Positions 1 through 7,636 of a DNA stretch of 64,000 nt are shown here, piece by piece; the stretch's first letter is position 1; each line of letters begins with the position of its first letter. Both the position numbers and the translations under genes were made by a program. The notes under the pieces are model-generated. The model did no database searches and was not told the DNA's origin. It was given only the letters and a program-made list of their open reading frames with translations. The stretch spans positions 1 through 64,000 of the forward strand of contig NZ_FOMR01000015.1 in the NCBI RefSeq assembly GCF_900112705.1. The letters run 5' to 3'. This stretch comes from Lentibacillus persicus (GTDB lineage Bacteria; Bacillota; Bacilli; Bacillales; Amphibacillaceae).

Positions 1-612
<612 letters not shown>

Positions 613-750
613 AAAGTTTGCGTGAGACTGACACCGATCAATCTCATACTTAGCTTCAAAAATTGATTCAAGGGGTTAAAAAGTTTGCATCAAATCAGCT
701 AAGCTGACTCGTCAACTTCTTACCTCTGACATCGTTTATCATACTGGTTG

Positions 751-773
751 TTTTGTTCAGTTTTCAAAGATCA
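751..773 (-). promoter_or_regulatory. rrn leader boxA-like antitermination site
   Basis: On the minus strand this reads TGATCTTTGAAAACTGAAC followed by AAAA. That matches the TCTTTGAAAACT core found in Firmicutes rRNA leaders and spacers, where NusB/NusE-type factors load. It sits about 140 nt upstream of the 16S gene and downstream of the promoter at 806-834, as expected for an antiterminated rRNA transcript. The identification is by motif only. Confidence 0.6.
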
Positions 774-805
774 ATTATCCCGCCGCTTCTTTAGCGACAA
801 GATAT

Positions 806-834
806 ATTTTATCGTGCCAGCAACAAAATGTCAA
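806..834 (-). promoter_or_regulatory. sigma-A promoter of the rRNA operon
   Basis: The minus strand has a perfect -35 TTGACA (829-834), a 17-bp spacer and -10 TAAAAT (806-811). Initiation would fall near 799, giving a leader of about 190 nt before the 16S gene. No second promoter of comparable quality was found between 835 and 1125. That stretch is AT-rich and otherwise shows nothing. Confidence 0.8.
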
Positions 835-1125
835 TAACTTTTTTGTTCATTTTTTCGGCTGAATTCATCAAGAAATAATGACTGTTTTGCTGACAACAAA
901 AAATAATATAGCATATTAAATTCATGAGTTCAATAGGAAATCAATAAAAAGATAAATCAAATTTTAAATATGCTTTCATAAAGATTGCCGTGCTTTATGC
1001 TTAACACGACATACGTTATTATATCATATAGGTTATCTTCAATAAAGAAGCGATTTTCTTTTAACAATAAGGGATTCTTTAGTGAACCTCCCCCTTGCCC
1101 GCGATAATGTTTACCTTAGAGCGAT

Positions 1126-1350
1126 TTATTGCTGGCCGCCTGTGCGCCTCGGCATATACTTCATACACTCTTCTGCGCTGGCGAACCGGCGATATAAATT
1201 GAAAATGGTGTAGTAGCGTTCTTTCATTGCGCTTTTGACCATTTGATCGATTCGATTATCTTCCAGATCCAGCAGCAGCTCTTCCAGTTCCCGTTTTATC
1301 ATATATTCCATTTCTTTTTGTTCCTGATCATTTACCATAAATCCAAGCAT
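1126..1350 (-). CDS. small uncharacterised protein (74 aa)
   Basis: This is an unrecognised soluble protein rich in Glu, Lys and Arg, with no membrane segment or cysteine pair. The middle (MIKRELEELLLDLEDNRID) looks like a charged amphipathic helix. It is followed by a basic-aromatic part (RYYTIFNLYRRFAS) and a Cys near the C terminus. The ATG at 1350 has an AGGTG sequence six bases upstream, whereas the GTG at 1359 overlaps that site, so 1350 is preferred. It is transcribed toward the rRNA operon, opposite to pdaB. It may be a conserved small Bacillaceae protein, but I cannot assign a function. Confidence 0.6.
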   Translation of the reverse strand: MLGFMVNDQEQKEMEYMIKRELEELLLDLEDNRIDQMVKSAMKERYYTIFNLYRRFASAEECMKYMPRRTGGQQ

Positions 1351-1677
1351 AGTTAACACCTGTCTTCCTCATCATAATAGATTTTTTCGCCACATATATA
1401 CGACGTTTGCAATCACTCTCAGATATATCAAAACCGTTTGGATGTTTATTTTCCCCGATTAGTTCATTTTTTATCCATTTATGTATACACGCACCATTTT
1501 TTCTTCAGAAACTACATCGGTAAATTGCTTGTCTCGCCAATAATAATAAGTACCATTAATTCACACTTGTTAAACCTCTTATTGTAAAAAACTCTAAAAA
1601 GTATGCATCATTCTGAGGTGATTCTTTTTTAACCCTGGCGAAGTTAAGAAAAAACAGCTTTTCTTATCAAGGCTTGT

Positions 1678-1705
1678 TCATATTAAGGCATTCTGCTCAT
1701 AGACT
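1678..1705 (+). promoter_or_regulatory. sigma-E-like promoter of pdaB
   Basis: TCATATT at 1678-1684 matches the sigma-E -35 consensus (kmATATT) fully. After 13 bp, CATAGACT (1698-1705) matches CATACAnT with one mismatch. Initiation would fall about 1712, just upstream of the pdaB ribosome-binding site. Mother-cell expression of pdaB is established in B. subtilis, which agrees. The rest of the 1360-1736 gap shows no recognisable feature. Confidence 0.6.
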
Positions 1706-1736
1706 AAATTAAGGAATGTTTGAGAGGGATGGTGCA

Positions 1737-2495
1737 ATGGATCATTTTTATGTGATGCGATTCAACAAATGGAAACGTTACGCAATTGTCGTCTTGCTTG
1801 CTTTATTTGCTGCACTTTTTATTTGGTTTGAACGGGACGGGACCTTTTCAGTGATATCAAACAATGAACCACAGGCATTGGCAAAAGGGAATGCTGATGA
1901 GCCAAATATTGCATTAACCTTTAATATCAGCTGGGGTGAAGAAAGGGTTAACGCGATTTTGGATAAGCTGGAAGAGCACGAGGTACAAGCTACATTTTTT
2001 GTCAGCGGTGAGTGGGCCGAACGTCATCCCACAATATTGGAAGACATCACGGAACAGGGGCATGAATTAGGGATGCTCGGCTATCGGTATGAAAGTTATC
2101 TTGACCAGGAACTGGACGAGGTGCGCAATGATTTGACGGAAGCAAAAGATGTGTTTGAGAAGCTCGGGTATGAGGATATCGAACTGCTGCGTCCGCCAAA
2201 CGGCCATTTTGACGAAGACATTATTGAATTAGCTGAAAATCAGGGATATACCGTCACCCATTGGAACGTTAATCCAAACGATTGGGAAAACCCGGGGACT
2301 GACACTATTACGAATACGGTGATGGAAGAAACATCAAACGGGGATATTATTCTAATGCACGCATCTGATTCGGTGAAACAAACCGCGGACGCATTAACAA
2401 CAATATTGCCGGGGCTTAAAAATAAAGACTTTCACTTTGTGAGCATTTCAGAGCTGATCAATCAGGCACACGCCGAATCCAAACTCGCTGACTAG
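1737..2495 (+). CDS. pdaB: sporulation polysaccharide deacetylase-family protein PdaB
   Basis: A NodB-family (carbohydrate esterase 4) protein needed in B. subtilis to keep spores stable late in development. A short cytoplasmic tail and one membrane segment (about residues 12-31) anchor an external NodB domain (about 55-250). Visible motifs are TFNISWG (61-67), TFFVSGEWA, GHELG, RPPNG and LMHAS. The usual metal site is altered: the first-motif Asp is Asn, and the second His of the HxxxH motif is Leu, so ordinary deacetylase chemistry is doubtful. The ATG at 1737 has GAGAGGG eight bases upstream. The in-frame ATG at 1716 overlaps the only nearby purine run, so it was rejected. It is convergent with kbaA. 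Confidence 0.9.
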   Translation: MDHFYVMRFNKWKRYAIVVLLALFAALFIWFERDGTFSVISNNEPQALAKGNADEPNIALTFNISWGEERVNAILDKLEEHEVQATFFVSGEWAERHPTILEDITEQGHELGMLGYRYESYLDQELDEVRNDLTEAKDVFEKLGYEDIELLRPPNGHFDEDIIELAENQGYTVTHWNVNPNDWENPGTDTITNTVMEETSNGDIILMHASDSVKQTADALTTILPGLKNKDFHFVSISELINQAHAESKLAD

Positions 2496-2519
2496 AACAC
2501 AGAATGGACAACAGGGATT

Positions 2520-2607
2520 AAAAAGACGAACTATTATTAGAAAGGGAAGTGGGATAACCCGCTGCGGAAATATGCTGCGCTAAACCGTCCTTATAGTTCG
2601 TCTTTTT
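2520..2607. repeat. R1 element, internally deleted copy (R1a)
   Basis: Perfect 15-bp terminal inverted repeats (2520-2534 and 2593-2607, core AAAGACGAACTAT) flank about 58 bp. The interior matches the two ends of the full-length element at 63012-63254 (GGAAATATGCT then GCTAAAC) but lacks its centre. It fills the gap between convergent pdaB and kbaA. With its T-rich arms it could serve both genes as a transcription terminator. Confidence 0.75.
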
Positions 2608-2625
2608 CCTGGTCAAGCTGAGGAT

Positions 2626-3255
2626 TCATGCTTTCTGTGTTCCTGTCTTTTTGTCTGACTGCCTGGCGTTTTCTCCATTTGTCAGTCTGTGCAGAACAAG
2701 CAGCTGATATGTATTACACGCTAACAGCGGGAATATCATCAGCCATGCATAATCAAAGCCGCTCGTCCGCAATCCCGGCACCCATTCAACAGATGTGATA
2801 ACAACCATAAAAAATAACGCCGGAATAAACGCCCGCTGATTCGTCTCGCGGGCTTTAATTTTTGCAACAATCCAGCCAAACCCGAGAATTCCTGCAGCCA
2901 TTAAGATAAACCAGAACAATGAAATATTTTCGGTATTGGTATATGGAAAATAAACCAGATCAAATACGACAAATGCGATTAAAAGCACTTGCACAGTCGG
3001 CCAGAACGTCCGGAACAGGCTCAGACCAAACCGATTGATGAAGAGATATGCAAAGAAACCGGTCTGACTGACGGCACTGAAAACCAGACCTAAGCCAATA
3101 AAAAAGAGTATGACCCCTATCAGTTCAAACCCATTAAATGGATTAAGATTTTCTGTATAATATGCAGGTTTGATAAAAAAGCTTGTTACTAAGCCGGTAA
3201 TGCCGCCGATTAGTAACGTTTTAATGAACAAACCCACCAGCTTTCGAGTGTTCAC
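2626..3255 (-). CDS. kbaA: KinB signalling pathway activation protein KbaA
   Basis: An integral membrane protein of 209 aa. In B. subtilis KbaA is required for activity of the sporulation sensor kinase KinB, which feeds the Spo0A phosphorelay. About six hydrophobic segments span residues 8-180, and a charged cytoplasmic tail ends in Lys/Gln-rich sequence. The start follows AGGAGGAAAATGAC with good spacing; the initiation codon is GTG-ATG proximal and kept as 3255. It is divergent from gerD with a 134-bp spacer. The recognition rests on the sequence together with its diagnostic position between gerD and pdaB. Confidence 0.88.
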   Translation of the reverse strand: MNTRKLVGLFIKTLLIGGITGLVTSFFIKPAYYTENLNPFNGFELIGVILFFIGLGLVFSAVSQTGFFAYLFINRFGLSLFRTFWPTVQVLLIAFVVFDLVYFPYTNTENISLFWFILMAAGILGFGWIVAKIKARETNQRAFIPALFFMVVITSVEWVPGLRTSGFDYAWLMIFPLLACNTYQLLVLHRLTNGENARQSDKKTGTQKA

Positions 3256-3332
3256 GTCATTTTCCTCCTAGATATATGTTACATTCCCTTACACATTTTA
3301 GCATGAACCACGCTGTTTTTCCTCTTATAACT

Positions 3333-3362
3333 ACATAATTTCCTTCTGAATTGCGCATATTA
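3333..3362 (+). promoter_or_regulatory. sigma-G-like promoter of gerD
   Basis: ACATA (3333-3337), an 18-bp spacer and CATATTA (3356-3362) resemble the forespore sigma-G pattern (GYATR, then CATnnTA), with one mismatch in the -35. It ends 11 bases before the gerD ribosome-binding site. Forespore sigma-G control of gerD is established in B. subtilis. These motifs are short, so chance matches are possible. Confidence 0.42.
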
Positions 3363-3389
3363 AGCATGACAGGAAGGAGGATCTGAACA

Positions 3390-4049
3390 ATGTTTCGGAT
3401 GACTTTTATTTCCCTTTTCCTAATACCCGCGCTATTCATCGCCGGCTGCAATGGCGGGCAAGGAGCATCCGGAGATGAGGCGAATTATGATACAACAAAA
3501 AAAATGGTTGTTGACATACTTCAGACAGAAGATGGCAAAAAAGCCTTGCAGGATATCATGACTGACGAAAAAATGAAAGAACAGCTCATCATGGATTCTG
3601 ATGCTGTTAAACAATCCGTTGAAACCACTTTAAGTTCCGATAAAGGCAAAGACATGTGGAAAAAGTTATTTGAAGACCCGAAATTTGTAAAAACGTTTAC
3701 GGACTCAATGGCAGATGAACAAAAAAAGCTGATGAAGGATCTTATGAAGGATTCAGAATACCAGCAGCAAATGATTGATTTGATGAAAGACCCGCAAATG
3801 ACGCAGGAAATGGTAAAGGTCATGAAAAGCCAGGAATTCAATAAACACTTGGAAGAAACAATTCAGAAGACGCTTGAAACGCCACTATTTCAGGAAAAAA
3901 TAAGCGAAATCCTGTTAAAAGCTGCTGAAGAACAGTCCAAAGGCGGCGGTTCCGGTGGTTCCGAAAGCGGTGGAAGCGGTTCTGGAGGCTCCGGCGGGGG
4001 CGGTGGCTCCGGTGGCGGATCCGGCGGGGGCAGTGGCGGTGCCACTTAA
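3390..4049 (+). CDS. gerD: spore germination lipoprotein GerD
   Basis: A germinosome scaffold lipoprotein of the spore inner membrane that clusters nutrient germinant receptors. The signal peptide ends in lipobox FIAGC, so Cys20 would be lipidated. Residues 35-180 are highly helical, with recurring Met/Lys/Asp heptads such as KDPQMTQEMVKVMK, fitting the known trimeric rod. The last 35 residues (185-219) are almost only Gly and Ser, forming a flexible tail. A strong AAGGAGG lies nine bases before the ATG. The family and the kbaA-gerD-salA neighbourhood agree with Bacillus. Confidence 0.93.
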   Translation: MFRMTFISLFLIPALFIAGCNGGQGASGDEANYDTTKKMVVDILQTEDGKKALQDIMTDEKMKEQLIMDSDAVKQSVETTLSSDKGKDMWKKLFEDPKFVKTFTDSMADEQKKLMKDLMKDSEYQQQMIDLMKDPQMTQEMVKVMKSQEFNKHLEETIQKTLETPLFQEKISEILLKAAEEQSKGGGSGGSESGGSGSGGSGGGGGSGGGSGGGSGGAT

Positions 4050-4080
4050 TCAACAGCGTGCACTCGCTCCCATCAAAAAA

Positions 4081-4125
4081 AGGCGGCCTGTCAAAAGTCA
4101 GGTTTGGAACTTTTGGCGGCCGCCT
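4081..4125. terminator. bidirectional terminator between gerD and salA
   Basis: Long inverted repeat: AGGCGGCC...CAAAAGT (4081-4098) pairs with ACTTTTGG...GGCCGCCT (4109-4125) with a small bulge. A-rich sequence lies on the left side and T/A-rich sequence on the right. It separates convergent gerD (+) and salA (-), so it can stop both transcripts. Confidence 0.8.
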
Positions 4126-4139
4126 CAAATACTTTAATT

Positions 4140-5201
4140 TTATTCTTCCTCCACTTTAGCAACAATTTTCGATGCCATTTTATGGTATTCTTTGCCAAGT
4201 GGATGATCTTCCTGATAGACAGAAGGGGCAAATTCATCCTCATCTTCATACGGCTGCTGCAGTGGCAGGCGTCCGAGTACTTTCGTCTGCAGTACATCAG
4301 CGAGCTTATCGCCACCGCCTTTACCGAATACATACTCTTTCTCACCGGTTTTCTTGCTTTCATAATAAGCCATATTTTCGATAACACCAAGAATCTCATG
4401 CTCCGTCTTAATAGCCATCTGGCCGGCCCGTGCTGCAACAAATGCTGCTGACGGGTGCGGTGTTGAAACGATTACTTCTTTTGCTGAAGGGATTAATTCG
4501 TGAACATCCATGGCGATATCACCGGTTCCGGGCGGCAGATCAAGCAGGAGATAATCGAGATCGCCCCACTCAACTTCTTTGAAAAAGCTGTTCAGCATTT
4601 TTCCGAGCATCGGTCCTCGCCAAATAATCGGTGAATTATCTTCCACGAAAAAGCCCATTGAAATGACTTGCACCCCAAAACGCTCAACAGGAATGATCTT
4701 TTCCCCGCGTACTTGCGGGCGATTTTCGATACCCATCATATCGGGCACACTGAAACCATAAATATCCGCGTCAATGATGCCGACTTTTTTGCCAAGACGC
4801 ATTAAAGACATTGCGAGATTAACGGTTACTGTCGATTTGCCGACGCCGCCTTTACCGCTGGCGATTGCAATAAAGTTAGGCTGTTTGCTGACGCCGAGCA
4901 AGGATTTTTCTTTTTCGGCTTCTGCTGACGGCTGGAATTCTTGAATGACTTCATCGGGCAGCTGTTCGAACCGGAGTCCGACAGTTGAAGCCCCGTTTTT
5001 CTTCAACAGCGCGACAATTTCCTGCTGCAAATCCATCTGCTCCGCTGTATTCGTTTTGCCAATGCCGATTTTAACACTGACATGCTTCTTCTCTTCTTTA
5101 ATACTTATACTTTTGACGCCGCCTGTTTCCTCAAGCGTTTTATGTAAAAATGGATCCTGGACAGAATTGAGCAATTCTTGAATTTCTTCTTTTGATAACA
5201 C
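4140..5201 (-). CDS. salA: Mrp/NBP35-family P-loop ATPase SalA
   Basis: A cytosolic ATPase of 353 aa related to Fe-S carrier proteins (Mrp/ApbC). In B. subtilis SalA also indirectly promotes exoprotease production by repressing scoC. An N-terminal MIP18/DUF59-like domain (about 1-80) precedes the ParA-like domain. That domain has a deviant Walker A, GKGGVGKST (116-124), then DADIYGFSVP and LLLDLPPGTGD. The start is a GTG at 5201 behind a modest GGATGGTGA site. The paired CxxC cluster site of some Mrp proteins is not evident. It lies between gerD and cwlD, as in Bacillus. Confidence 0.92.
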   Translation of the reverse strand: MLSKEEIQELLNSVQDPFLHKTLEETGGVKSISIKEEKKHVSVKIGIGKTNTAEQMDLQQEIVALLKKNGASTVGLRFEQLPDEVIQEFQPSAEAEKEKSLLGVSKQPNFIAIASGKGGVGKSTVTVNLAMSLMRLGKKVGIIDADIYGFSVPDMMGIENRPQVRGEKIIPVERFGVQVISMGFFVEDNSPIIWRGPMLGKMLNSFFKEVEWGDLDYLLLDLPPGTGDIAMDVHELIPSAKEVIVSTPHPSAAFVAARAGQMAIKTEHEILGVIENMAYYESKKTGEKEYVFGKGGGDKLADVLQTKVLGRLPLQQPYEDEDEFAPSVYQEDHPLGKEYHKMASKIVAKVEEE

Positions 5202-5301
5202 GGTAAGTCACCATCCCTTTCCTAGCATCTATATAAAACGTATCATCCTGAAAATTTGCATACAACGCTAGTATAACACAAATTAATCAAATTCTAAGGG
5301 A

Positions 5302-5423
5302 TAAAGTGAATCTTCAATCATTGACGGTGTTTTTTCCGACAATGATTGTTAGATGAACGAATCGGACATTTAGGAACAGTTAGCCGGCGTATTCTGACGG
5401 CTTACTCTTCTTTACATGCGGGA
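5302..5423. repeat. R2 repeat, copy 1
   Basis: About 122 bp shared with 44094-44216. It starts at TAAAGTGAA and includes a hairpin (5315-5327 with 5336-5348). A block reading AATCGGACATTTAGG, then ACAGTTAGCCGGCG, ends in ACATGCGGGA. It lies directly downstream of the cwlD stop codon and upstream of salA. No ORF spans it. Confidence 0.75.
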
Positions 5424-5456
5424 AAAGATTCATGGATGGTGCTTCCGTTATTGCCG

Positions 5457-6176
5457 TTATTGCTTCTCCTCAGGTTCTTCGGTAGCATATCGGAGGATCC
5501 CTTGATAAATGCTCCCGGCCATTTTGCGCTGATAGTCGTCATCCTTTAAATTTTCCCGTTCATGTTCATTTGATAAAAACCCAATTTCCACGAGGGCACC
5601 CGGCACTTCAGCATGCTCCAGCAAGTAGACGTTGTTGAGCGCGAGCGATTTGCGTGTCGTATTGTCCAAATTGCGCACAACCTCAGCCTGAATCATTTCA
5701 GCCAGGTGCTTGCTTTTTTCCTCTTTCGGATGGTAAAACGTCTGGGCGCCATGCCATTTTTCCGAAGACAAGGCATTTAAATGCAAGGTTACAAAGAAAT
5801 CAGCTTCACGGTCATGAATAATTTGCATCCGGCGGCGAATATCTTCAGCTTTCCGGCGGGAGAGGCCTTTGGTTTCCTCTGACGCCAGGTCTTTATCTTC
5901 CTCCCGCGTCAAATAAACAAGCGCACCTGACTGCTGCAAGTAATCACGCACTTTCTTGGCAACAGACAGCGCAATGTCTTTCTCGAGCGTTTCATCTTTT
6001 CCGACAGCCCCGCCATCCGGACCGCCGTGCCCTGGGTCGATGACAACCGTTTTACCCGATAAAGGCAAAGACCATCTTTCCCATGTGGTATCTGTCTGCT
6101 GAATCGGGTATTGTATCAAAAACGCCAAAATAACCACACCCGCCGCCCACAGCAATATATTTTTAAAACGTCCCAT
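5457..6176 (-). CDS. cwlD: N-acetylmuramoyl-L-alanine amidase CwlD (cortex muramic-lactam formation)
   Basis: A zinc-dependent amidase_3 enzyme. In B. subtilis it removes peptide side chains from cortex muramic acid so that PdaA can build the muramic lactam recognised by germination lytic enzymes. One membrane anchor (about 5-22) is followed by the catalytic domain. Candidate zinc ligands are H50 (DPGHGG), E65 (TLEKD) and H132 (LHLNA), with catalytic E197 (VEIGFLSN). All are intact. GGGGAGAGGGGT precedes the ATG, and a sigma-E-like promoter lies upstream. Confidence 0.95.
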   Translation of the reverse strand: MGRFKNILLWAAGVVILAFLIQYPIQQTDTTWERWSLPLSGKTVVIDPGHGGPDGGAVGKDETLEKDIALSVAKKVRDYLQQSGALVYLTREEDKDLASEETKGLSRRKAEDIRRRMQIIHDREADFFVTLHLNALSSEKWHGAQTFYHPKEEKSKHLAEMIQAEVVRNLDNTTRKSLALNNVYLLEHAEVPGALVEIGFLSNEHERENLKDDDYQRKMAGSIYQGILRYATEEPEEKQ

Positions 6177-6207
6177 ACCCCTCTCCCCTTATCACAGTGC
6201 TTTTTTT

Positions 6208-6236
6208 ATTGTATGGGACGAGTTTATCGTTTATGA
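6208..6236 (-). promoter_or_regulatory. sigma-E-like promoter of cwlD
   Basis: The minus strand carries TCATAAA (6230-6236), a 14-bp spacer and CATACAAT (6208-6215). The latter is a perfect match to the sigma-E -10 consensus, while the -35 has two mismatches. It lies 32 bp from the start codon. Sigma-E expression of cwlD is known in B. subtilis. Confidence 0.6.
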
Positions 6237-6330
6237 TAAGTTCAAAGAAGGTAAAGATAATAGACAGATTATAGTAAGGATCTGTATGAGCCGGAACGAT
6301 CTGAGAAGAAAACTGAAAGGAGAATGATAC

Positions 6331-6759
6331 ATGGATTGGGCAGGACTGGGCGTCATTATTATAGGTATTGCACTGCTTGCAGTGGCGGTGTTGTTAGTTA
6401 AGCCACTCACAAAACTGACCGAAGCGCTGACAGGGGTGAAAGAAACGACAAACGCGCTCCCAAATCAAGTCGCTGAAGTTATGGGTCAAACTAAAACTGC
6501 GCTGAATTCAGCGAATGGCACACTCAGCCAGGTAAATGAGCAAGTTGATAAGATTAAACCTCTTACAAACGCCGTCTATCGTATCGGCATGGCTTTGCAG
6601 AACCTTATCAAGACGCTTGAAACCATTAATGATGACATGCGTGTCAAAACCGATAACCCGACGATGCGCCGCTACAACCTGGAAAGCATCTATGGTGTGA
6701 TGGCATTAGGGTATGTGATGTACGAACGACAAAAAGGCAACAAAACAGCAAATAAATAA
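6331..6759 (+). CDS. DUF948 family membrane protein
   Basis: A 142-aa protein with a single N-terminal membrane helix (about 5-25) and an outside-helical DUF948-type region rich in Thr, Asn and Gln (about 30-100). A short basic tail follows. The pattern GLGVIIIGIALLAVAVLLV, then repeated N/Q-rich heptads, resembles YtxG-like general-stress proteins. AAAGGAG lies eight bases before the ATG. It is divergent from cwlD and convergent with a paralogue at 6778. Function is unknown; the helical, HAMP-less shape suggests an envelope-associated coiled coil. Confidence 0.75.
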   Translation: MDWAGLGVIIIGIALLAVAVLLVKPLTKLTEALTGVKETTNALPNQVAEVMGQTKTALNSANGTLSQVNEQVDKIKPLTNAVYRIGMALQNLIKTLETINDDMRVKTDNPTMRRYNLESIYGVMALGYVMYERQKGNKTANK

Positions 6760-6783
6760 TCCCCTGATATCAGGGGATTATTT
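6754..6783. terminator. perfect 30-bp palindromic bidirectional terminator
   Basis: AAATAATCCCCTGAT (6754-6768) is followed directly by its exact reverse complement (6769-6783). The stem is GC-rich in the middle and flanked by A and T tracts, so it works in both directions. The TAA stop codons of both convergent DUF948 genes lie inside it. Confidence 0.85.
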
Positions 6784-7119
6784 ACTGTCGTCTTTTTTCT
6801 TTGATTTTTTTCGACCCCAGCTGAAATTGGCTAATGGTGTCGTCATTTTTCTCGACATTTCGCCGACATCATTCACCATATAAAACAGCGGACTGATTGT
6901 GCGTAATTTGTCGTTCACTTCGGATATTGTCACATTTGTCTGATTCAGAAGTTGACCCGTCTCCCGAAAAATATCATCCAGCTGATCCGGCATTTGTTCA
7001 ACGGTTTTCTCAACGCCGCGGAGGACGTTTGCCAGATTATTTAACGTCCATGACAAATAAACAGCAATGACTATAAAAGCTATTCCAATCAGCATGACAC
7101 CGATTCCTGTTAAACTCAT
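6778..7119 (-). CDS. DUF948 family membrane protein
   Basis: A 113-aa paralogue of the neighbours at 6331 and 7158. A membrane helix (about 4-24) is followed by a DUF948 region with KTVEQMPDQLDDIFRETG and LLNQTNVTISEVNDKL. The tail is strongly basic (WGRKKSKKKDD). GAGGG lies six bases before the ATG at 7119. The in-frame ATG at 7125 touches that site, so 7119 is chosen. It probably forms an operon with the gene at 7158 (38-bp gap). No known function. Confidence 0.75.
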   Translation of the reverse strand: MSLTGIGVMLIGIAFIVIAVYLSWTLNNLANVLRGVEKTVEQMPDQLDDIFRETGQLLNQTNVTISEVNDKLRTISPLFYMVNDVGEMSRKMTTPLANFSWGRKKSKKKDDSK

Positions 7120-7157
7120 TTTCATCCCTCATTTCCTGTTAATACGTGTTTTACATA

Positions 7158-7559
7158 TCATTTCATTTTTTTATAAAGCTTGTACGCCACATCAGCCCAT
7201 TTGAATGAATCGATCAGCGTTCTGCGGTTCTTAGGTGTCTCATATGCTGATGCCTTCGCCGTTTGCTCATCCATAAACCGGCCGCCTTCTTTAACGGACA
7301 CCCCGACATTTTCCAGCGTCATCACCATACTGTCAACCGCGTCCATCTTATCCTGCAATTCATCAAGCGTCTTACCGGTCTCATTTATCGTCTTTCGCAG
7401 TTCCGGTGTGATGTAGTGAAGCCTTTGCTCGACTTCACTCAGCGTTTTGCCCAGTGTTTCCACCATGGTTGCTGTACGCTTCAACACGAGGGAAGCATAG
7501 ACGGCTACAAGAGCAAACGCCAGCGCGCACATAAATATGCCTATGTAGACAAAATCCAT
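7158..7559 (-). CDS. DUF948 family membrane protein
   Basis: A 133-aa protein and the third DUF948 paralogue here. The N-terminal helix (about 4-25) is followed by a coiled-coil-like region (KTLSEVEQRLHYITPELRKT, then DELQDKMDAVDSMV). The C-terminal segment (SFKWADVAYKLYKKMK) is close in plan to that of YtxG-like proteins. A strong GGAGGGG precedes the ATG. It is the likely first gene of a two-gene minus-strand unit. A role in envelope stress or surface physiology is conceivable but is inference only. Confidence 0.78.
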   Translation of the reverse strand: MDFVYIGIFMCALAFALVAVYASLVLKRTATMVETLGKTLSEVEQRLHYITPELRKTINETGKTLDELQDKMDAVDSMVMTLENVGVSVKEGGRFMDEQTAKASAYETPKNRRTLIDSFKWADVAYKLYKKMK

Positions 7560-7636
7560 TTACAATGCCCCTCCTTTTCGAGCCCTCACTTCAAAATGTG
7601 ACAAAGCAATTTCATATATAACGTTATTTTCCCTTT

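Noticed and set aside
3838-4137. Arg/Pro-rich ORFs over the gerD 3' end
   Set aside because: They are frame shadows of the Gly/Ser codon repeats that encode the GerD tail.
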